Source of the DNA: CAYVWB01 sp964455395 | Lineage (GTDB): Bacteria > Desulfobacterota > Desulfovibrionia > Desulfovibrionales > Desulfovibrionaceae | Direction: 5' to 3' | Assembly: GCA_964455395.1 (NCBI GenBank) | Contig: CAYVWB010000017.1 | Span: 7,473 to 71,472, forward strand | DNA: 64,000 bases | Shown: piece after piece, positions 51,509 to 60,557 of the stretch | Numbering within the stretch: the first letter of the stretch is position 1 | How the letters are laid out: every line of letters begins with the position of its first letter | Position numbers and translations under genes: made by a program | Notes under the pieces: generated by a model | Seen by the model: the letters and a program-made list of their open reading frames with translations, nothing else | What the model was told of the DNA's origin: nothing | Database searches by the model: none

Positions 51509-52033
51509 GTGGATCACCTCTGGGCGCCATGGCGCATCGAATATATCCTCGGTCCCAAACCGGACGCCTGTGTCTTCTGTCTGCCGCAAGAAAGCGCTGC
51601 AGGAGACGCTGAAGCGGCTCGACAGGAAGCCGACCGCGAACGGCTGGTGCTCAGACGCGCGCGGAAAAGCTTCGTCATCATGAACAAGTTTCCCTACAAT
51701 AATGGACACTTGATGGTCTGTCCCTACCGCCACGTGATGAACCTCGCCGAGCTGGACACGGCGGAGACGCACGAAATGATGGACCTCATGCAAGCCTGTA
51801 CGCAAATTCTCCATACCCATTTCAACTGCGAGGGCCTCAACGTGGGACTGAATCTCGGCGAAGCCGCCGGCGCCGGCATCCGCGAACACCTCCACTTCCA
51901 CCTCGTCCCACGCTGGAACGGCGATTCCTCCTTCATGGCCGTCAGCAGCGCCACCCGAGTCATCCCCGAGCACCTGCTCGACAGTTACGACAAGCTGAAA
52001 CCGTACTTCGACGCCCTGCGACTCAACGATTAA
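51509..52033 (+). CDS. HIT-family nucleotide hydrolase/phosphorylase
   Basis: 174 residues. The HIT triad is EHLHFHLVPRW (HφHφH). The N-terminal LWAPWRIEYILG and the CVFC pair resemble Ap4A phosphorylase/HIT-like proteins that bind zinc. The substrate is probably a dinucleoside polyphosphate or AMP-linked compound. It begins at GTG 51509 with AAGGGAG about 10 bases upstream. lapA follows by 17 bp. Confidence 0.88.
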   Translation: MDHLWAPWRIEYILGPKPDACVFCLPQESAAGDAEAARQEADRERLVLRRARKSFVIMNKFPYNNGHLMVCPYRHVMNLAELDTAETHEMMDLMQACTQILHTHFNCEGLNVGLNLGEAAGAGIREHLHFHLVPRWNGDSSFMAVSSATRVIPEHLLDSYDKLKPYFDALRLND

Positions 52034-52050
52034 CGCCGAAAGGAGGCTCC

Positions 52051-52476
52051 ATGCGCTACGTGAAGGGTTTGCTCCTGTTCCTCATCATTTTTGTGCTGGT
52101 CATTTTCTGCGTCCAGAACGTGGAGACCCTCAGAACGTCCCTGAATTTCACGCTGGACATGTGGAAACTCGGCGTCTGGGAATCTCCCAGCATCCCCATC
52201 TATGTGGTGCTCATGGGCGGTTTCCTTATCGGCGGGCTGTTCATGTTCGTCTACTTCGTGATCGGCACCGTGCGTTGCAAAGGCTCCGCCACCCGCATGA
52301 CCAAGGAAAACGCCCGGCAGCAGCGCGAGATAGAAAACCTCCAGCGCGAACTCGACGACCTGCGCGCCGCCCACGAACCCGCTGTGCCCAGCTACCCCGG
52401 CCCCGCGGCGCAGACCTCGTCCACTGCCTCCACACTCGATGATGACGCTGAAAAACCCAAGGACGACAAAGCTTAA
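52051..52476 (+). CDS. lapA: LapA-domain (DUF1049) membrane protein
   Basis: 141 residues. Two membrane helices (GLLLFLIIFVLVIFCVQNVE with the family's 'QN' motif, and YVVLMGGFLIGGLFMFVYFV) precede a cytoplasmic coiled coil (ENARQQREIENLQRELDDLR) and an acidic tail. LapA in enterobacteria helps regulate lipopolysaccharide synthesis through FtsH/LpxC; here the partner LapB is not in the window. AAGGAGG lies directly upstream. Confidence 0.85.
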   Translation: MRYVKGLLLFLIIFVLVIFCVQNVETLRTSLNFTLDMWKLGVWESPSIPIYVVLMGGFLIGGLFMFVYFVIGTVRCKGSATRMTKENARQQREIENLQRELDDLRAAHEPAVPSYPGPAAQTSSTASTLDDDAEKPKDDKA

Positions 52477-52645
52477 GCCTTCCGCGCACGGCGTATTCCG
52501 CACCTTCGCGCCCCGCGCCGCGGCTTCCCCTCCAGGAACCGCCGCGCGGGGCGCTCCCGTATGCGCAGATCCCCCATGACCCTTGTCCCGGACACGTCCC
52601 GGGAATGTCGCCCCCCCTCCCCCAAGCTTTCCACCACGTAGCGCC

Positions 52646-55465
52646 ATGGCCAAGAAACTCACCCCCATGTTCGAACAGTACCTCCAGATCAAGGAGGACC
52701 ACCCGGACGCGCTGCTCTTCTACCGCATGGGCGACTTCTACGAGCTGTTCTTCGAGGACGCAGAGACCGCCGCGCGCGAGCTCTCCATCACTCTCACCAG
52801 CAGAAACCCCAACGACCAGACCAAGATCCCCATGGCCGGCGTGCCCCACCATGCCGCGCGGGACTATCTGAACAAGCTCTTGGAAAAGGGCTACAAAGTC
52901 GCTGTCTGCGATCAGATAGAAGACCCCAAGCAAGCGAAAGGCTTGGTGAAACGCGCTGTCACCCGCGTGCTTACACCAGCCACCACCCTCGACGAGGACA
53001 CCCTCCGGGACAAGGACCGCACCCACCTCGCCGCACTCTACTGGAGCGCGGCGGCGGGTCGCGGCGGTCTGGGCTGGTTGGAATACTCCACCGGCGAATG
53101 GTCCGGCTTCGAGAGCGCGCGCGAAAACGAGCTCTGGCAGTGGGCGCAAAAGATCAACCCCCGGGAACTGCTCGTTGACGAGGCGATGGAGATCCCCGCG
53201 CTCACGGCGCAGACCTTTCCCGGCCTCACCCGCATGCCCGGCAAGACCGCCTTCGATCACAAGACCGCCGCACGACGCATTATGGAAGCGCAAAATGTTC
53301 AGGATCTCAAGGTGTTGGATCTTGACAAGAAACGCGAGCTCACTCAGGCTCTCGGCGCGCTTCTGCTCTACGTACAGCAGACGCAGATGCACAAGCTCAC
53401 CCACCTGGCGCCGTTCAAGCCGCTGAACTTGAGCAAGCACCTCCTGTTGGACGAAGTGACCGAGCGCAACCTGGAACTCTTCCGACGACTGGACGGCAAA
53501 CCCGGCAAAGGCGCGCTCATCGCCACCCTCGACTTCACCCAGACGCCCATGGGCGGCCGCCTGTTGCGGGACAGACTGGGACGGCCCTGGCGTGAGCCCG
53601 CGCCCATTCTGGAAACGCAAGCGGCCGTGGCCTTCTTCGTCGAACGGGACGAGACGCGCCGGCGTGTGCGGGAGGCGCTGGACGCCGTCTATGATCTTGA
53701 ACGCTGCATCACCCGTATCTTTTTGGGTCGCGCCACGCCGAAGGATTTCGTCGCCTTGCGGGTGAGTCTGACGCAACTGCCCTCCTTGCGTGAACTCCTG
53801 GAGACGGCCCTTGCCGCGGACGTCACGACATTCCCTCCTGAAGGCGCTGAAGCGTCGCCTCCTCAAGCCGCGATGGCCGCATCATCCGGAGGGGAGCCGG
53901 TCGCCGACGAGGCGGCAGCGTCCTCCGCGCAGCCCAAGGCCCTCGGCGCGCTCCTTGCGCATTGGGACGACCTGACGGATTTCCGGGATCTGCTGACCGC
54001 CGCCATCGTGGACAATCCGCCTCCCGTCATCACCGAAGGCGGTCTCTTCCACCCGGGATACCGGCCGGAGCTGACCGAGTTGGCCGAGCTCGCCGACCAC
54101 GGCGAAGCCGCTTTGGAAAAGCTCCTGCAAGAGGAACGCGAGGCGTGCAACCTGCCCCGTCTCAAGCTGGGGATGAACCGCGTCTTCGGGTATTATTTCG
54201 AACTCCCCGCCGGCCACGCGAAGAACGCCCCGGAGCGTTTCGTGCGACGCCAGACCTTGGCCAACGCGGAGCGGTTCACCACGGAGGAACTCAAGACCCT
54301 GGAGGAGCGCATCATGCGCGCCGCCGAGGAACGCAAGCGCCTGGAGTACACACTGTTCCAGGAACTGCGGCAGCTGGTGGCGGACGCGCGCCAGCGATTC
54401 CTCTTCATGGCGGACATGGTGGCGAACGTGGATGTCTGGCAAGGCCTTGCCGAAGCGGCGCGTCGCAACAACTGGGTGCGTCCGGCTATCGAGCAGAGTC
54501 GTCGACTCATCATCGAGGCGGGCCGCCACCCCGTGGTGGAAGCGGTGCAAGGCGCGGCGAACTTCATCCCCAACGACCTGCACATGGACGAGGACCGCCG
54601 GTTGCTGCTCATCACCGGACCGAACATGGCGGGCAAGTCCACGGTCCTGCGCCAGTCCGCGCTCATCGTCATCCTGGCGCAGCTTGGCGGCTACGTGCCG
54701 GCCAACCGCGCAGTCATCGGCCTTGCGGACCGGGTGTTCTCACGGGTGGGCGCTTCAGACAACCTCGCTCAAGGGCAGTCCACGTTCATGGTGGAGATGA
54801 CGGAGACAGCGCGCATCCTCCGCCAAGCCGGCCGGCGCAGCCTCGTCATTTTGGACGAGATCGGCCGCGGCACGTCCACCTTCGACGGACTGGCCCTCGC
54901 CTGGGCCGTGGTGGAGGAGCTGGCCACCCGCGGCGGCAAAGGCCCCCGCAAAGCAGACGAGGGCGCAGGGGTGCGCACGCTGTTCGCCACCCATTACCAT
55001 GAGCTTACCGCGTTGGAGGGCCAGATCCCCGGCCTGCGCAATCTCAACATCGCTGTGAAGGAGTGGGCAGGGGACATCGTTTTCCTGAGACGTTTGGTGC
55101 CGGGACCTTCAGACCGCAGCTATGGTGTGGAGGTGGCGAAACTCGCCGGGACGCCACAGCGCGTGGTGACCCGCGCCAAGGAAATTCTCGCCGAACTGGA
55201 GGCGCGCGCCGGCAAAGGCGAAAGTCATCGCGCCGTGTTCAAGGGGCCATCGGCGGAGCCTCAGCAGCTATTGCCCGGCGTGACGCCGCCCGCCCGCGAG
55301 GGCATGCCCGAGGAGCCGCCCAGCCTGGATCCCACACCGGACGAACTGGCGACGGAGCTTGCCGAAGAGCTGACCACGCTGGATCTGGACGCCATCACGC
55401 CTCTGGAGGCTCTCTCGCTCCTGCAGGAGTGGCGCGCCAGGCTCGTACGCGACGTTTCCGGGTAG
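52646..55465 (+). CDS. mutS: DNA mismatch repair protein MutS
   Basis: Recognises mismatches and small loops. The N-terminal mismatch-binding domain has the Phe-x-Glu motif within FYRMGDFYELFFEDA. A connector, core and clamp follow. The ABC-type ATPase has Walker A TGPNMAGKSTVL (near residue 656), the signature region and Walker B LVILDEIGRGTSTFDG (near 732). 939 residues, slightly long because of an Ala/Ser/Gly insert near 400–420 and an extended acidic C-terminus. ATG 52646 has a weak ribosome binding site; the upstream in-frame start adds Pro-rich residues. mutL is not in the window. Confidence 0.97.
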   Translation: MAKKLTPMFEQYLQIKEDHPDALLFYRMGDFYELFFEDAETAARELSITLTSRNPNDQTKIPMAGVPHHAARDYLNKLLEKGYKVAVCDQIEDPKQAKGLVKRAVTRVLTPATTLDEDTLRDKDRTHLAALYWSAAAGRGGLGWLEYSTGEWSGFESARENELWQWAQKINPRELLVDEAMEIPALTAQTFPGLTRMPGKTAFDHKTAARRIMEAQNVQDLKVLDLDKKRELTQALGALLLYVQQTQMHKLTHLAPFKPLNLSKHLLLDEVTERNLELFRRLDGKPGKGALIATLDFTQTPMGGRLLRDRLGRPWREPAPILETQAAVAFFVERDETRRRVREALDAVYDLERCITRIFLGRATPKDFVALRVSLTQLPSLRELLETALAADVTTFPPEGAEASPPQAAMAASSGGEPVADEAAASSAQPKALGALLAHWDDLTDFRDLLTAAIVDNPPPVITEGGLFHPGYRPELTELAELADHGEAALEKLLQEEREACNLPRLKLGMNRVFGYYFELPAGHAKNAPERFVRRQTLANAERFTTEELKTLEERIMRAAEERKRLEYTLFQELRQLVADARQRFLFMADMVANVDVWQGLAEAARRNNWVRPAIEQSRRLIIEAGRHPVVEAVQGAANFIPNDLHMDEDRRLLLITGPNMAGKSTVLRQSALIVILAQLGGYVPANRAVIGLADRVFSRVGASDNLAQGQSTFMVEMTETARILRQAGRRSLVILDEIGRGTSTFDGLALAWAVVEELATRGGKGPRKADEGAGVRTLFATHYHELTALEGQIPGLRNLNIAVKEWAGDIVFLRRLVPGPSDRSYGVEVAKLAGTPQRVVTRAKEILAELEARAGKGESHRAVFKGPSAEPQQLLPGVTPPAREGMPEEPPSLDPTPDELATELAEELTTLDLDAITPLEALSLLQEWRARLVRDVSG

Positions 55466-55829
55466 CGTCCCCCCCCCTGCGTCCACAAAGGGTCGGACTG
55501 GCCGGGCCGCCGTGTGGGACTCCACGCCGGGCCGTCGCTGGCGCCCTTTTCGGCTTCACCGCTCTCTCCAAGCCCTCATCAATACCGCCGGTCTCGTGCG
55601 GCCATCGGGGGGCTGCGCGTGGCGAACATGCCGTGGATCTTCAACCATTCCGGACTGCCAATGTCAGTGTAACACGTCAGGCGTTGCCGTGAGACAGGCT
55701 CGCCATGCTTGCGTCCGGCAGCATGGATTCCACGCCGCCCTGTTGACGCCGCGGCGATGATCGGTGAAATTGCTGCTTCCCGGATCATCAGCGCGGCGCC
55801 CCCGCCGTCTTCAAGGAAAGGAACACACC
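55466..55829. other. intergenic stretch between mutS and lysA
   Basis: A run of nine C follows the mutS stop at 55469–55477. No gene, convincing terminator or promoter could be identified. Confidence 0.4.
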
Positions 55830-57083
55830 ATGCATCATTTCGAAATCCGCGACGGCGAGCTCTACGCCGAAGACGTGCGCGTGGCGGACATCGTCGCCGA
55901 GCACGACACGCCTCTGTATATCTACTCCTCCGCCACCTTCCGGCATCACTTCCAGACGTTCGACTCCGCCTTCAGCAGTCTGGATCACATGACTTGCTAC
56001 TCCGTGAAGGCGAACTCCAACCTCTGTCTGCTCAAACTCTTGGCGGACGAAGGCGCCGGCATGGACATCGTTTCCGGCGGCGAGCTGCATCGGGCTCTGG
56101 CGGCGGGCGCGCCTGCCGAGAAGATCGTCTACTCCGGCGTGGGCAAGCGGGCTCACGAGATCAAGGAAGCCCTGGACGCCAACATCCTCATGTTCAACGT
56201 GGAGAGCCTCGCCGAGCTGGAGAAGATCAACGAGGTGGCCGGCCACAACAACGCCATGGCCCGTGTGAGCCTGCGCATCAATCCGGACGTCGACCCGCAG
56301 ACCCACCCCTACATCGCCACCGGACTGAAGAAGGCGAAGTTCGGTCTCGATATCGAGAACTCCCTCAAAGGCTACGAGCTCGCCAAAGCCTTGCCCCACG
56401 TGGACCCCGTGGGCATCGACTGCCACATCGGCTCGCAGCTCACCTCCATCAGCCCCTTCCTGGAAGCCCTGGACAAGATCATGACCTTCAAGGACAAGCT
56501 CACGGCCATGGGCTTGACCATCCAATACCTGGATTTGGGAGGCGGCCTTGGCATCACCTACAATGAAGAGGAGCCGCCCCACCCCAAGGAGTTCGGGCAG
56601 GCTCTGACCGAAGCGCTCAAGGGACAGGACCTCAAGCTCATCCTGGAGCCGGGGCGCGTCATCGCCGGCAACGCCGGCATCCTGGTCACCCAGGTGCTCT
56701 ACGTGAAAGACGCGCCCTCGAAGACCTTCGTCATCATCGACGCCGCCATGAACGATCTCATCCGGCCGACGCTGTACGAGTCCTACCATCGCATCGCGGA
56801 GGTCGCGCCCAAGGGCCGCCCCGAACAATCCGTGGACATCGTGGGCCCCATCTGCGAATCCGGCGACTTCCTCGCGCGTGATCGCATGCTTCCCGCCGTG
56901 GTCTCCGGCGAGCTCCTGGCTGTCTACTCCGCCGGCGCGTACGGCTTCACCATGAGCTCGCAATACAACTCCCGCCCCCGCGCCTGCGAAGTGCTGGTGG
57001 ACGGCGCCTCGGCGCATGTGGCCCGTCGGCGCGAGACCTACGAGGACCTCATCGCCTGCGAGCAAGGGTGTCTCAAGGGGTGA
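55830..57083 (+). CDS. lysA: diaminopimelate decarboxylase
   Basis: The last step of lysine synthesis, decarboxylating meso-diaminopimelate. A fold III PLP enzyme: lysine in CYSVKANSN, GAGMDIVSGGEL, the His of CHIGSQLT, GGGLGI, the EPGRVIAGNAG loop, and the partner-subunit Cys in GPICESGDFLARD. 417 residues. AAGG lies upstream of ATG 55830. Works downstream of dapL (30.5 kb). The alkylation-repeat gene follows by 86 bp. Confidence 0.96.
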   Translation: MHHFEIRDGELYAEDVRVADIVAEHDTPLYIYSSATFRHHFQTFDSAFSSLDHMTCYSVKANSNLCLLKLLADEGAGMDIVSGGELHRALAAGAPAEKIVYSGVGKRAHEIKEALDANILMFNVESLAELEKINEVAGHNNAMARVSLRINPDVDPQTHPYIATGLKKAKFGLDIENSLKGYELAKALPHVDPVGIDCHIGSQLTSISPFLEALDKIMTFKDKLTAMGLTIQYLDLGGGLGITYNEEEPPHPKEFGQALTEALKGQDLKLILEPGRVIAGNAGILVTQVLYVKDAPSKTFVIIDAAMNDLIRPTLYESYHRIAEVAPKGRPEQSVDIVGPICESGDFLARDRMLPAVVSGELLAVYSAGAYGFTMSSQYNSRPRACEVLVDGASAHVARRRETYEDLIACEQGCLKG

Positions 57084-57169
57084 TGACCGAGGCCTTCGCA
57101 GGCGGCGCGCCAACTCGTCGCGCTGCTTTCGACTCATGATCTGTCCGAAATCCCCTGGGGGAGAACGCC

Positions 57170-57955
57170 ATGGCTGCGCCGCGCTCTCCCGCTGACGTCT
57201 CGCCGGCGCGGCGCGCTCTGCTCAACGCCGGCGAGGCGGAAAGCGCCAACCTGGCCGAAAGCCTCGCCGTGGACATGGCCGCCCTGCTCCAGGCTGCGGC
57301 GCCGTTTCTGCGGGAACAGGCCATCCCTGTGCGCGAGGAAGACCTCCTCGTCATGGCGCAACAGATGCGGAACAACGCCGGTCTCGGCGTGACTCGACGC
57401 ATGGCCTTGGCGGCGCAGCTGCTGTTGGAAGCGGGGGGCGAGGCGATCATCCCTGCGCTCATGATCCATCCCTCGGACACGGTCCGCGGCTGGTCGGCCT
57501 ATGCAGTCGGTCTGGTCACGGGCTGGAGCCTGGCGGCGCGGCTGGTGGCGGCGCGTCCACTGGCGGACGACGCGCACTTCGGCGTGCGGGAGTGGGCGTG
57601 GCTGGGGGTGCGAGCGCATATCGTCGCGGCGCCGCAGGAGGCCATCGAACTGCTTGCGCCATGGACGGTTTCGGACTCGGCGGGCGTGCGCCGCTTCGCC
57701 AGTGAGGCCACGCGTCCCCGTGGTGTGTGGGCGCCGCATATCCCCCTGCTGAAACGGGAGCCGTGGCGCGGCCTGCCGGTGCTTGCGCCGCTTGCGGCCG
57801 ACCCTTCGAAGTATGTCCGCGATTCGGTGGCCAACTGGGTGAACGACGCCGGCAAGGACCACCCCGACTGGGCTCGCGCGCTCTGTGATGAGTGGCTCTC
57901 CACCGGCCAGGCCCCGACACAGGCGCTCTGCCGGCGCGCCTTGCGCAATCTGTAG
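57170..57955 (+). CDS. DNA-alkylation-repeat (AlkC/AlkD-like HEAT) protein
   Basis: 261 residues of paired helices. The central region (GVRRFASEATRPRGVWAPHI) and the repeat PLAADPSKYVRDSVANWVND-AGKDHPDW match the ALK-repeat proteins, some of which are alkylpurine DNA glycosylases (AlkC/AlkD). The DxxKxxPD-type helix end is typical. Glycosylase activity is not assured, as many members only bind. GGGAG precedes ATG 57170. It is downstream of lysA and probably co-transcribed. Confidence 0.75.
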   Translation: MAAPRSPADVSPARRALLNAGEAESANLAESLAVDMAALLQAAAPFLREQAIPVREEDLLVMAQQMRNNAGLGVTRRMALAAQLLLEAGGEAIIPALMIHPSDTVRGWSAYAVGLVTGWSLAARLVAARPLADDAHFGVREWAWLGVRAHIVAAPQEAIELLAPWTVSDSAGVRRFASEATRPRGVWAPHIPLLKREPWRGLPVLAPLAADPSKYVRDSVANWVNDAGKDHPDWARALCDEWLSTGQAPTQALCRRALRNL

Positions 57956-58310
57956 CGCCTGTCGTCCGGAGTTCGGACCAAGGGTTGAATGGCCCCCTGG
58001 GAAGCGCGTTGTCGTCTCTTCACCGACACGTGAGACGCGCCGGCCATGAGGCGCGTTCCAACACGGCCGGGCGGCATGGCGTCCGACTGCGCCGGTGGGG
58101 TTGAGACGTTGCGTCGGGAGGATGCTCGCCTGCTTGAGGGACAGTGGCGAACGAACGACTCCGGAGGAAGACGCTGCGTCTGGCGGGGCTTTCCCTCGGC
58201 GTCTTCTCGGGAGTCGGGTTCCGGGGCGTGTATGCCGCAGGCCGGGGGAAAGCTCTTTGCCGGAGAGGCCGCCCCCTGGCGTCTTCACTCCCGATCAATG
58301 GGCAATGGAC
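57956..58310. other. intergenic stretch between convergent genes
   Basis: Between the stops of the alkylation-repeat gene (plus) and the PEGA gene (minus). No gene and no clear terminator seen. Confidence 0.4.
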
Positions 58311-59681
58311 CTAGAGTGGCAGCCCGTAGAGGAGGCTTTCCACTTCCACGGTCTGTTGATTGTCCACCTTGAAGCCCACCATGGAGCCTTCCACGGGGAT
58401 GTACGCGATGTCGTCGACCTGCGCGCCGTTGATGTAGAGGTGCAGGCGTTCGCCTTGGCGCACCACCATGAGCGTGTTCTTGACGTTGTTGCCCGGGACG
58501 ATGGCGGGGCTGGGCGTCCAGTCGATGACGGTGCGCCATTCTCCGTCGTTTTCGTAGCCGTAGCTGTAGAGGCCGTTGCCGCTGACACGGAAGCTGTGGT
58601 AGGCGCCGCCGCCTTCGGTGACGCCCCAGATGACGCCGTAGCCGTAGTCCAGCACGCCGTCGCGTTTGACCATGCGCGTCTCCAGGGCGAAGTCGCGTTC
58701 GGGGTCCATGCCCACGGCGTTCCAGGCGATCCAGCCTTGGGTGGGACGTTTGTGTTGAATGCGGTAGACCCCCTCATTGACGCCGATGGAGATGTCGTTG
58801 GCGCCCACTTCGTACCAGCCGCGGGCGTTGTCGGCGAAGTCTTCGGTCACCACAACGCGCGCTATCTGGGGGTGGCCTTCCGGGAAGGGGGCCTCTGCGT
58901 TTTCCACTGCGGGCGCTGTGGTCGTTGCGGACGCCGGGGGTGTGGCGGCGTCGGGGTCGCGCAGGTCCACTTCCACGGTCTTGGTTTCGCCGGCTTGCAC
59001 CGTGACGGTGATGGCCTTGGTCTCGTGACCGGAATGACTGATCTCCAAGGGGTAGTCGCCGGGTTTCAGGACGATGCCGTCTTCATACTTGGGACGGATG
59101 TTCATGATGCGCACGGTGGCGTCCGGGGGAGTGGTCTTCACCGTGAGCGTCCCGGCGCCGGCGGGGGGGGCTTCGGCTTGGGCGGCGTCGGATTGTTGCA
59201 GGGTGTAGGAGAAGGTGTTGTCTTGCCCGGCTTTGAGCTGCACCGTGGTCTCGACGGTTTCGTAGCCGGGTTTTTCGATCTTGAGTTCGTACGCGCCGGG
59301 CTTGAGGGCCATGCCCTGCTCGAACGCGGGGCGGATGTTCATGACCATGACGTTGGCGGCGGGCGGGTCCGTGGCCACGAAGAGACGGCCTGTGTCCTTG
59401 GCGGCCACGGTCTCTTCCTGCAAGCTGATGCGGAAGCGGTTCACCTTGTCCGCCTGCACTTGGATGGTCTGGGCCACGGTGGGCAGTCCCGGCTTGGAGA
59501 CTTCGATCTTATAGGGTCCTTCCTTGAGGGTGATGCCATCCTCATAGGGAGGTCGTATGTTCATGATGCGCACGAGGGCGTCAGGCGGGTCGGTCTCGAT
59601 GACGAGGGTTCCGGTTTGCGCAGCGGCGGTGGTGACGAAGGCGAAGAGCAGAAAGAGAAAGACGAAAAGCGTATGACGCAT
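58311..59681 (-). CDS. secreted PEGA-repeat protein with a C-terminal lectin-like (LamG/DUF1080-type) domain
   Basis: 456 residues. A signal peptide (LFVFLFLLFAFVTTAAAQ) precedes three PEGA repeats (about 25–100, 105–180, 195–270), each with MNIRP and (L)K-x-G-x-Y: VRIMNIRPPYEDGITL, VMVMNIRPAFEQGMAL, VRIMNIRPKYEDGIVL. An acidic Ala/Thr linker precedes a β-sandwich of about 165 residues (FADNARGWYEVG … LHLYINGAQVDDI) resembling laminin-G/keto-disaccharide-hydrolase-like domains. Probably binds a surface polymer; no catalytic site was seen. ATG 59681 has AGGAG upstream. Confidence 0.85.
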   Translation of the reverse strand: MRHTLFVFLFLLFAFVTTAAAQTGTLVIETDPPDALVRIMNIRPPYEDGITLKEGPYKIEVSKPGLPTVAQTIQVQADKVNRFRISLQEETVAAKDTGRLFVATDPPAANVMVMNIRPAFEQGMALKPGAYELKIEKPGYETVETTVQLKAGQDNTFSYTLQQSDAAQAEAPPAGAGTLTVKTTPPDATVRIMNIRPKYEDGIVLKPGDYPLEISHSGHETKAITVTVQAGETKTVEVDLRDPDAATPPASATTTAPAVENAEAPFPEGHPQIARVVVTEDFADNARGWYEVGANDISIGVNEGVYRIQHKRPTQGWIAWNAVGMDPERDFALETRMVKRDGVLDYGYGVIWGVTEGGGAYHSFRVSGNGLYSYGYENDGEWRTVIDWTPSPAIVPGNNVKNTLMVVRQGERLHLYINGAQVDDIAYIPVEGSMVGFKVDNQQTVEVESLLYGLPL

Positions 59682-59818
59682 GTTCGCTCCTGTCGCAAGT
59701 CGTGGAGTTCGGAAGGGACGCTTGGCGCATCGTCCATGTGCGCGGGTTGTACCACTAAATGGCGCAGACGGTAAGAGGCTGAGTATTACCAAAATTTTAC
59801 GCAGGGGGTGGAAACGAC

Positions 59819-59845
59819 GACGGCCCCGCGCGTGGCGGGGCCGTC
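59819..59845 (-). terminator. hairpin downstream of tRNA-Leu
   Basis: A perfect 11-bp stem (GACGGCCCCGC / GCGGGGCCGTC) with a 5-base loop, 11 bases after the tRNA 3' end on the minus strand. The following bases (GTCGTTTCC) make only a weak T-run, so it may be a terminator or a processing signal. Confidence 0.55.
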
Positions 59846-59856
59846 TGTATGGAAGA

Positions 59857-59943
59857 TGGTGCCGAAGGGGAGACTCGAACTCCCACGGACAGGTGTCCAC
59901 TACCCCCTCAAGATAGCGTGTCTACCAGTTCCACCACTTCGGC
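59857..59943 (-). tRNA. tRNA-Leu (anticodon GAG)
   Basis: A class II tRNA of 87 nt with a long variable arm. The 7-bp acceptor stem is GCCGAAG / CTTCGGC, with discriminator A and an encoded CCA. The anticodon loop TTGAGGG reads GAG. The D arm contains TGGTAGACAC and the T arm GAGTTCGAGTCTC. It starts 18 bp after the secG stop, so it is probably co-transcribed. The same secG–tRNA-Leu(GAG) arrangement occurs in E. coli (leuU). Confidence 0.97.
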
Positions 59944-59961
59944 ACAATTTCAAGGGCTCGA

Positions 59962-60420
59962 TCAGTCGGCAGTCGTGTTGGCTGCGTCCGAGGTTTGCTC
60001 GTCGAGGGCGCTCTCCGCAGCAGGCTGGGGGGCCGGTTGGGGGACGTCTTCCTCGATGATCACGCCGTCAGAGGCTTCCTCTTCAGGCGTATCTGCAGCG
60101 TCGGAGGCGGCATCTTGCGTCGGCGGCGCGGGTTTGTCAACACTTTCTTCCACCGAAAGGGGCGCGACGTCCATGATGCTCTCTTCACCGCCGGCGCGCA
60201 TGTCCGAAAGGTAGGTATGGCCCAGGGAAGTGGCCAGGAAAATGGCCGCCACCACCCCTGTGACTTTCGCCAACAAGCCGCCTGCGCCGGAGGAGCCGAA
60301 GAGGGAGCCCGACCCGCCGCCGAAGATGACGCCCATGCCTTCCTTGCCGGACTGCAACAGCACCACCACGATGAGCACGAGGCAGGCGACGATATGAAGG
60401 GCCAAAACCAGATCTTGCAC
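59962..60420 (-). CDS. secG: preprotein translocase subunit SecG
   Basis: 152 residues. Two membrane helices (LVLALHIVACLVLIVVVLLQ and LLAKVTGVVAAIFLATSLGH) flank the family motif GKEGMGVIFGGGSGSLFGSSG. A long acidic C-terminal tail (PEEEASDGVIIEEDV) is unusual in length. It starts at GTG 60420 with AAGGAAAG upstream; the longer frame upstream is non-conserved. Downstream of tpiA by 137 bp. Confidence 0.95.
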   Translation of the reverse strand: MQDLVLALHIVACLVLIVVVLLQSGKEGMGVIFGGGSGSLFGSSGAGGLLAKVTGVVAAIFLATSLGHTYLSDMRAGGEESIMDVAPLSVEESVDKPAPPTQDAASDAADTPEEEASDGVIIEEDVPQPAPQPAAESALDEQTSDAANTTAD

Positions 60421-60557
60421 GGTGTTCTTTCCTTTTGATCCAAATCGATGCGACATGCCAAACGCGCCGACTTGCGGGAACGTGGCGGCTTCTTCCGCGT
60501 GCGCAGCCAACGGAGCATGCGACGTCACGGCGTCGGGGAGCGCCTGGGGCGAGACCT

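Noticed and set aside
8461..59170. General enrichment of G/C homopolymer runs of 8–9 as phase-variation sites
   Set aside because: For this base composition roughly a dozen such runs are expected by chance in 64 kb; only runs at telling positions (15154, 19871) were kept as findings.
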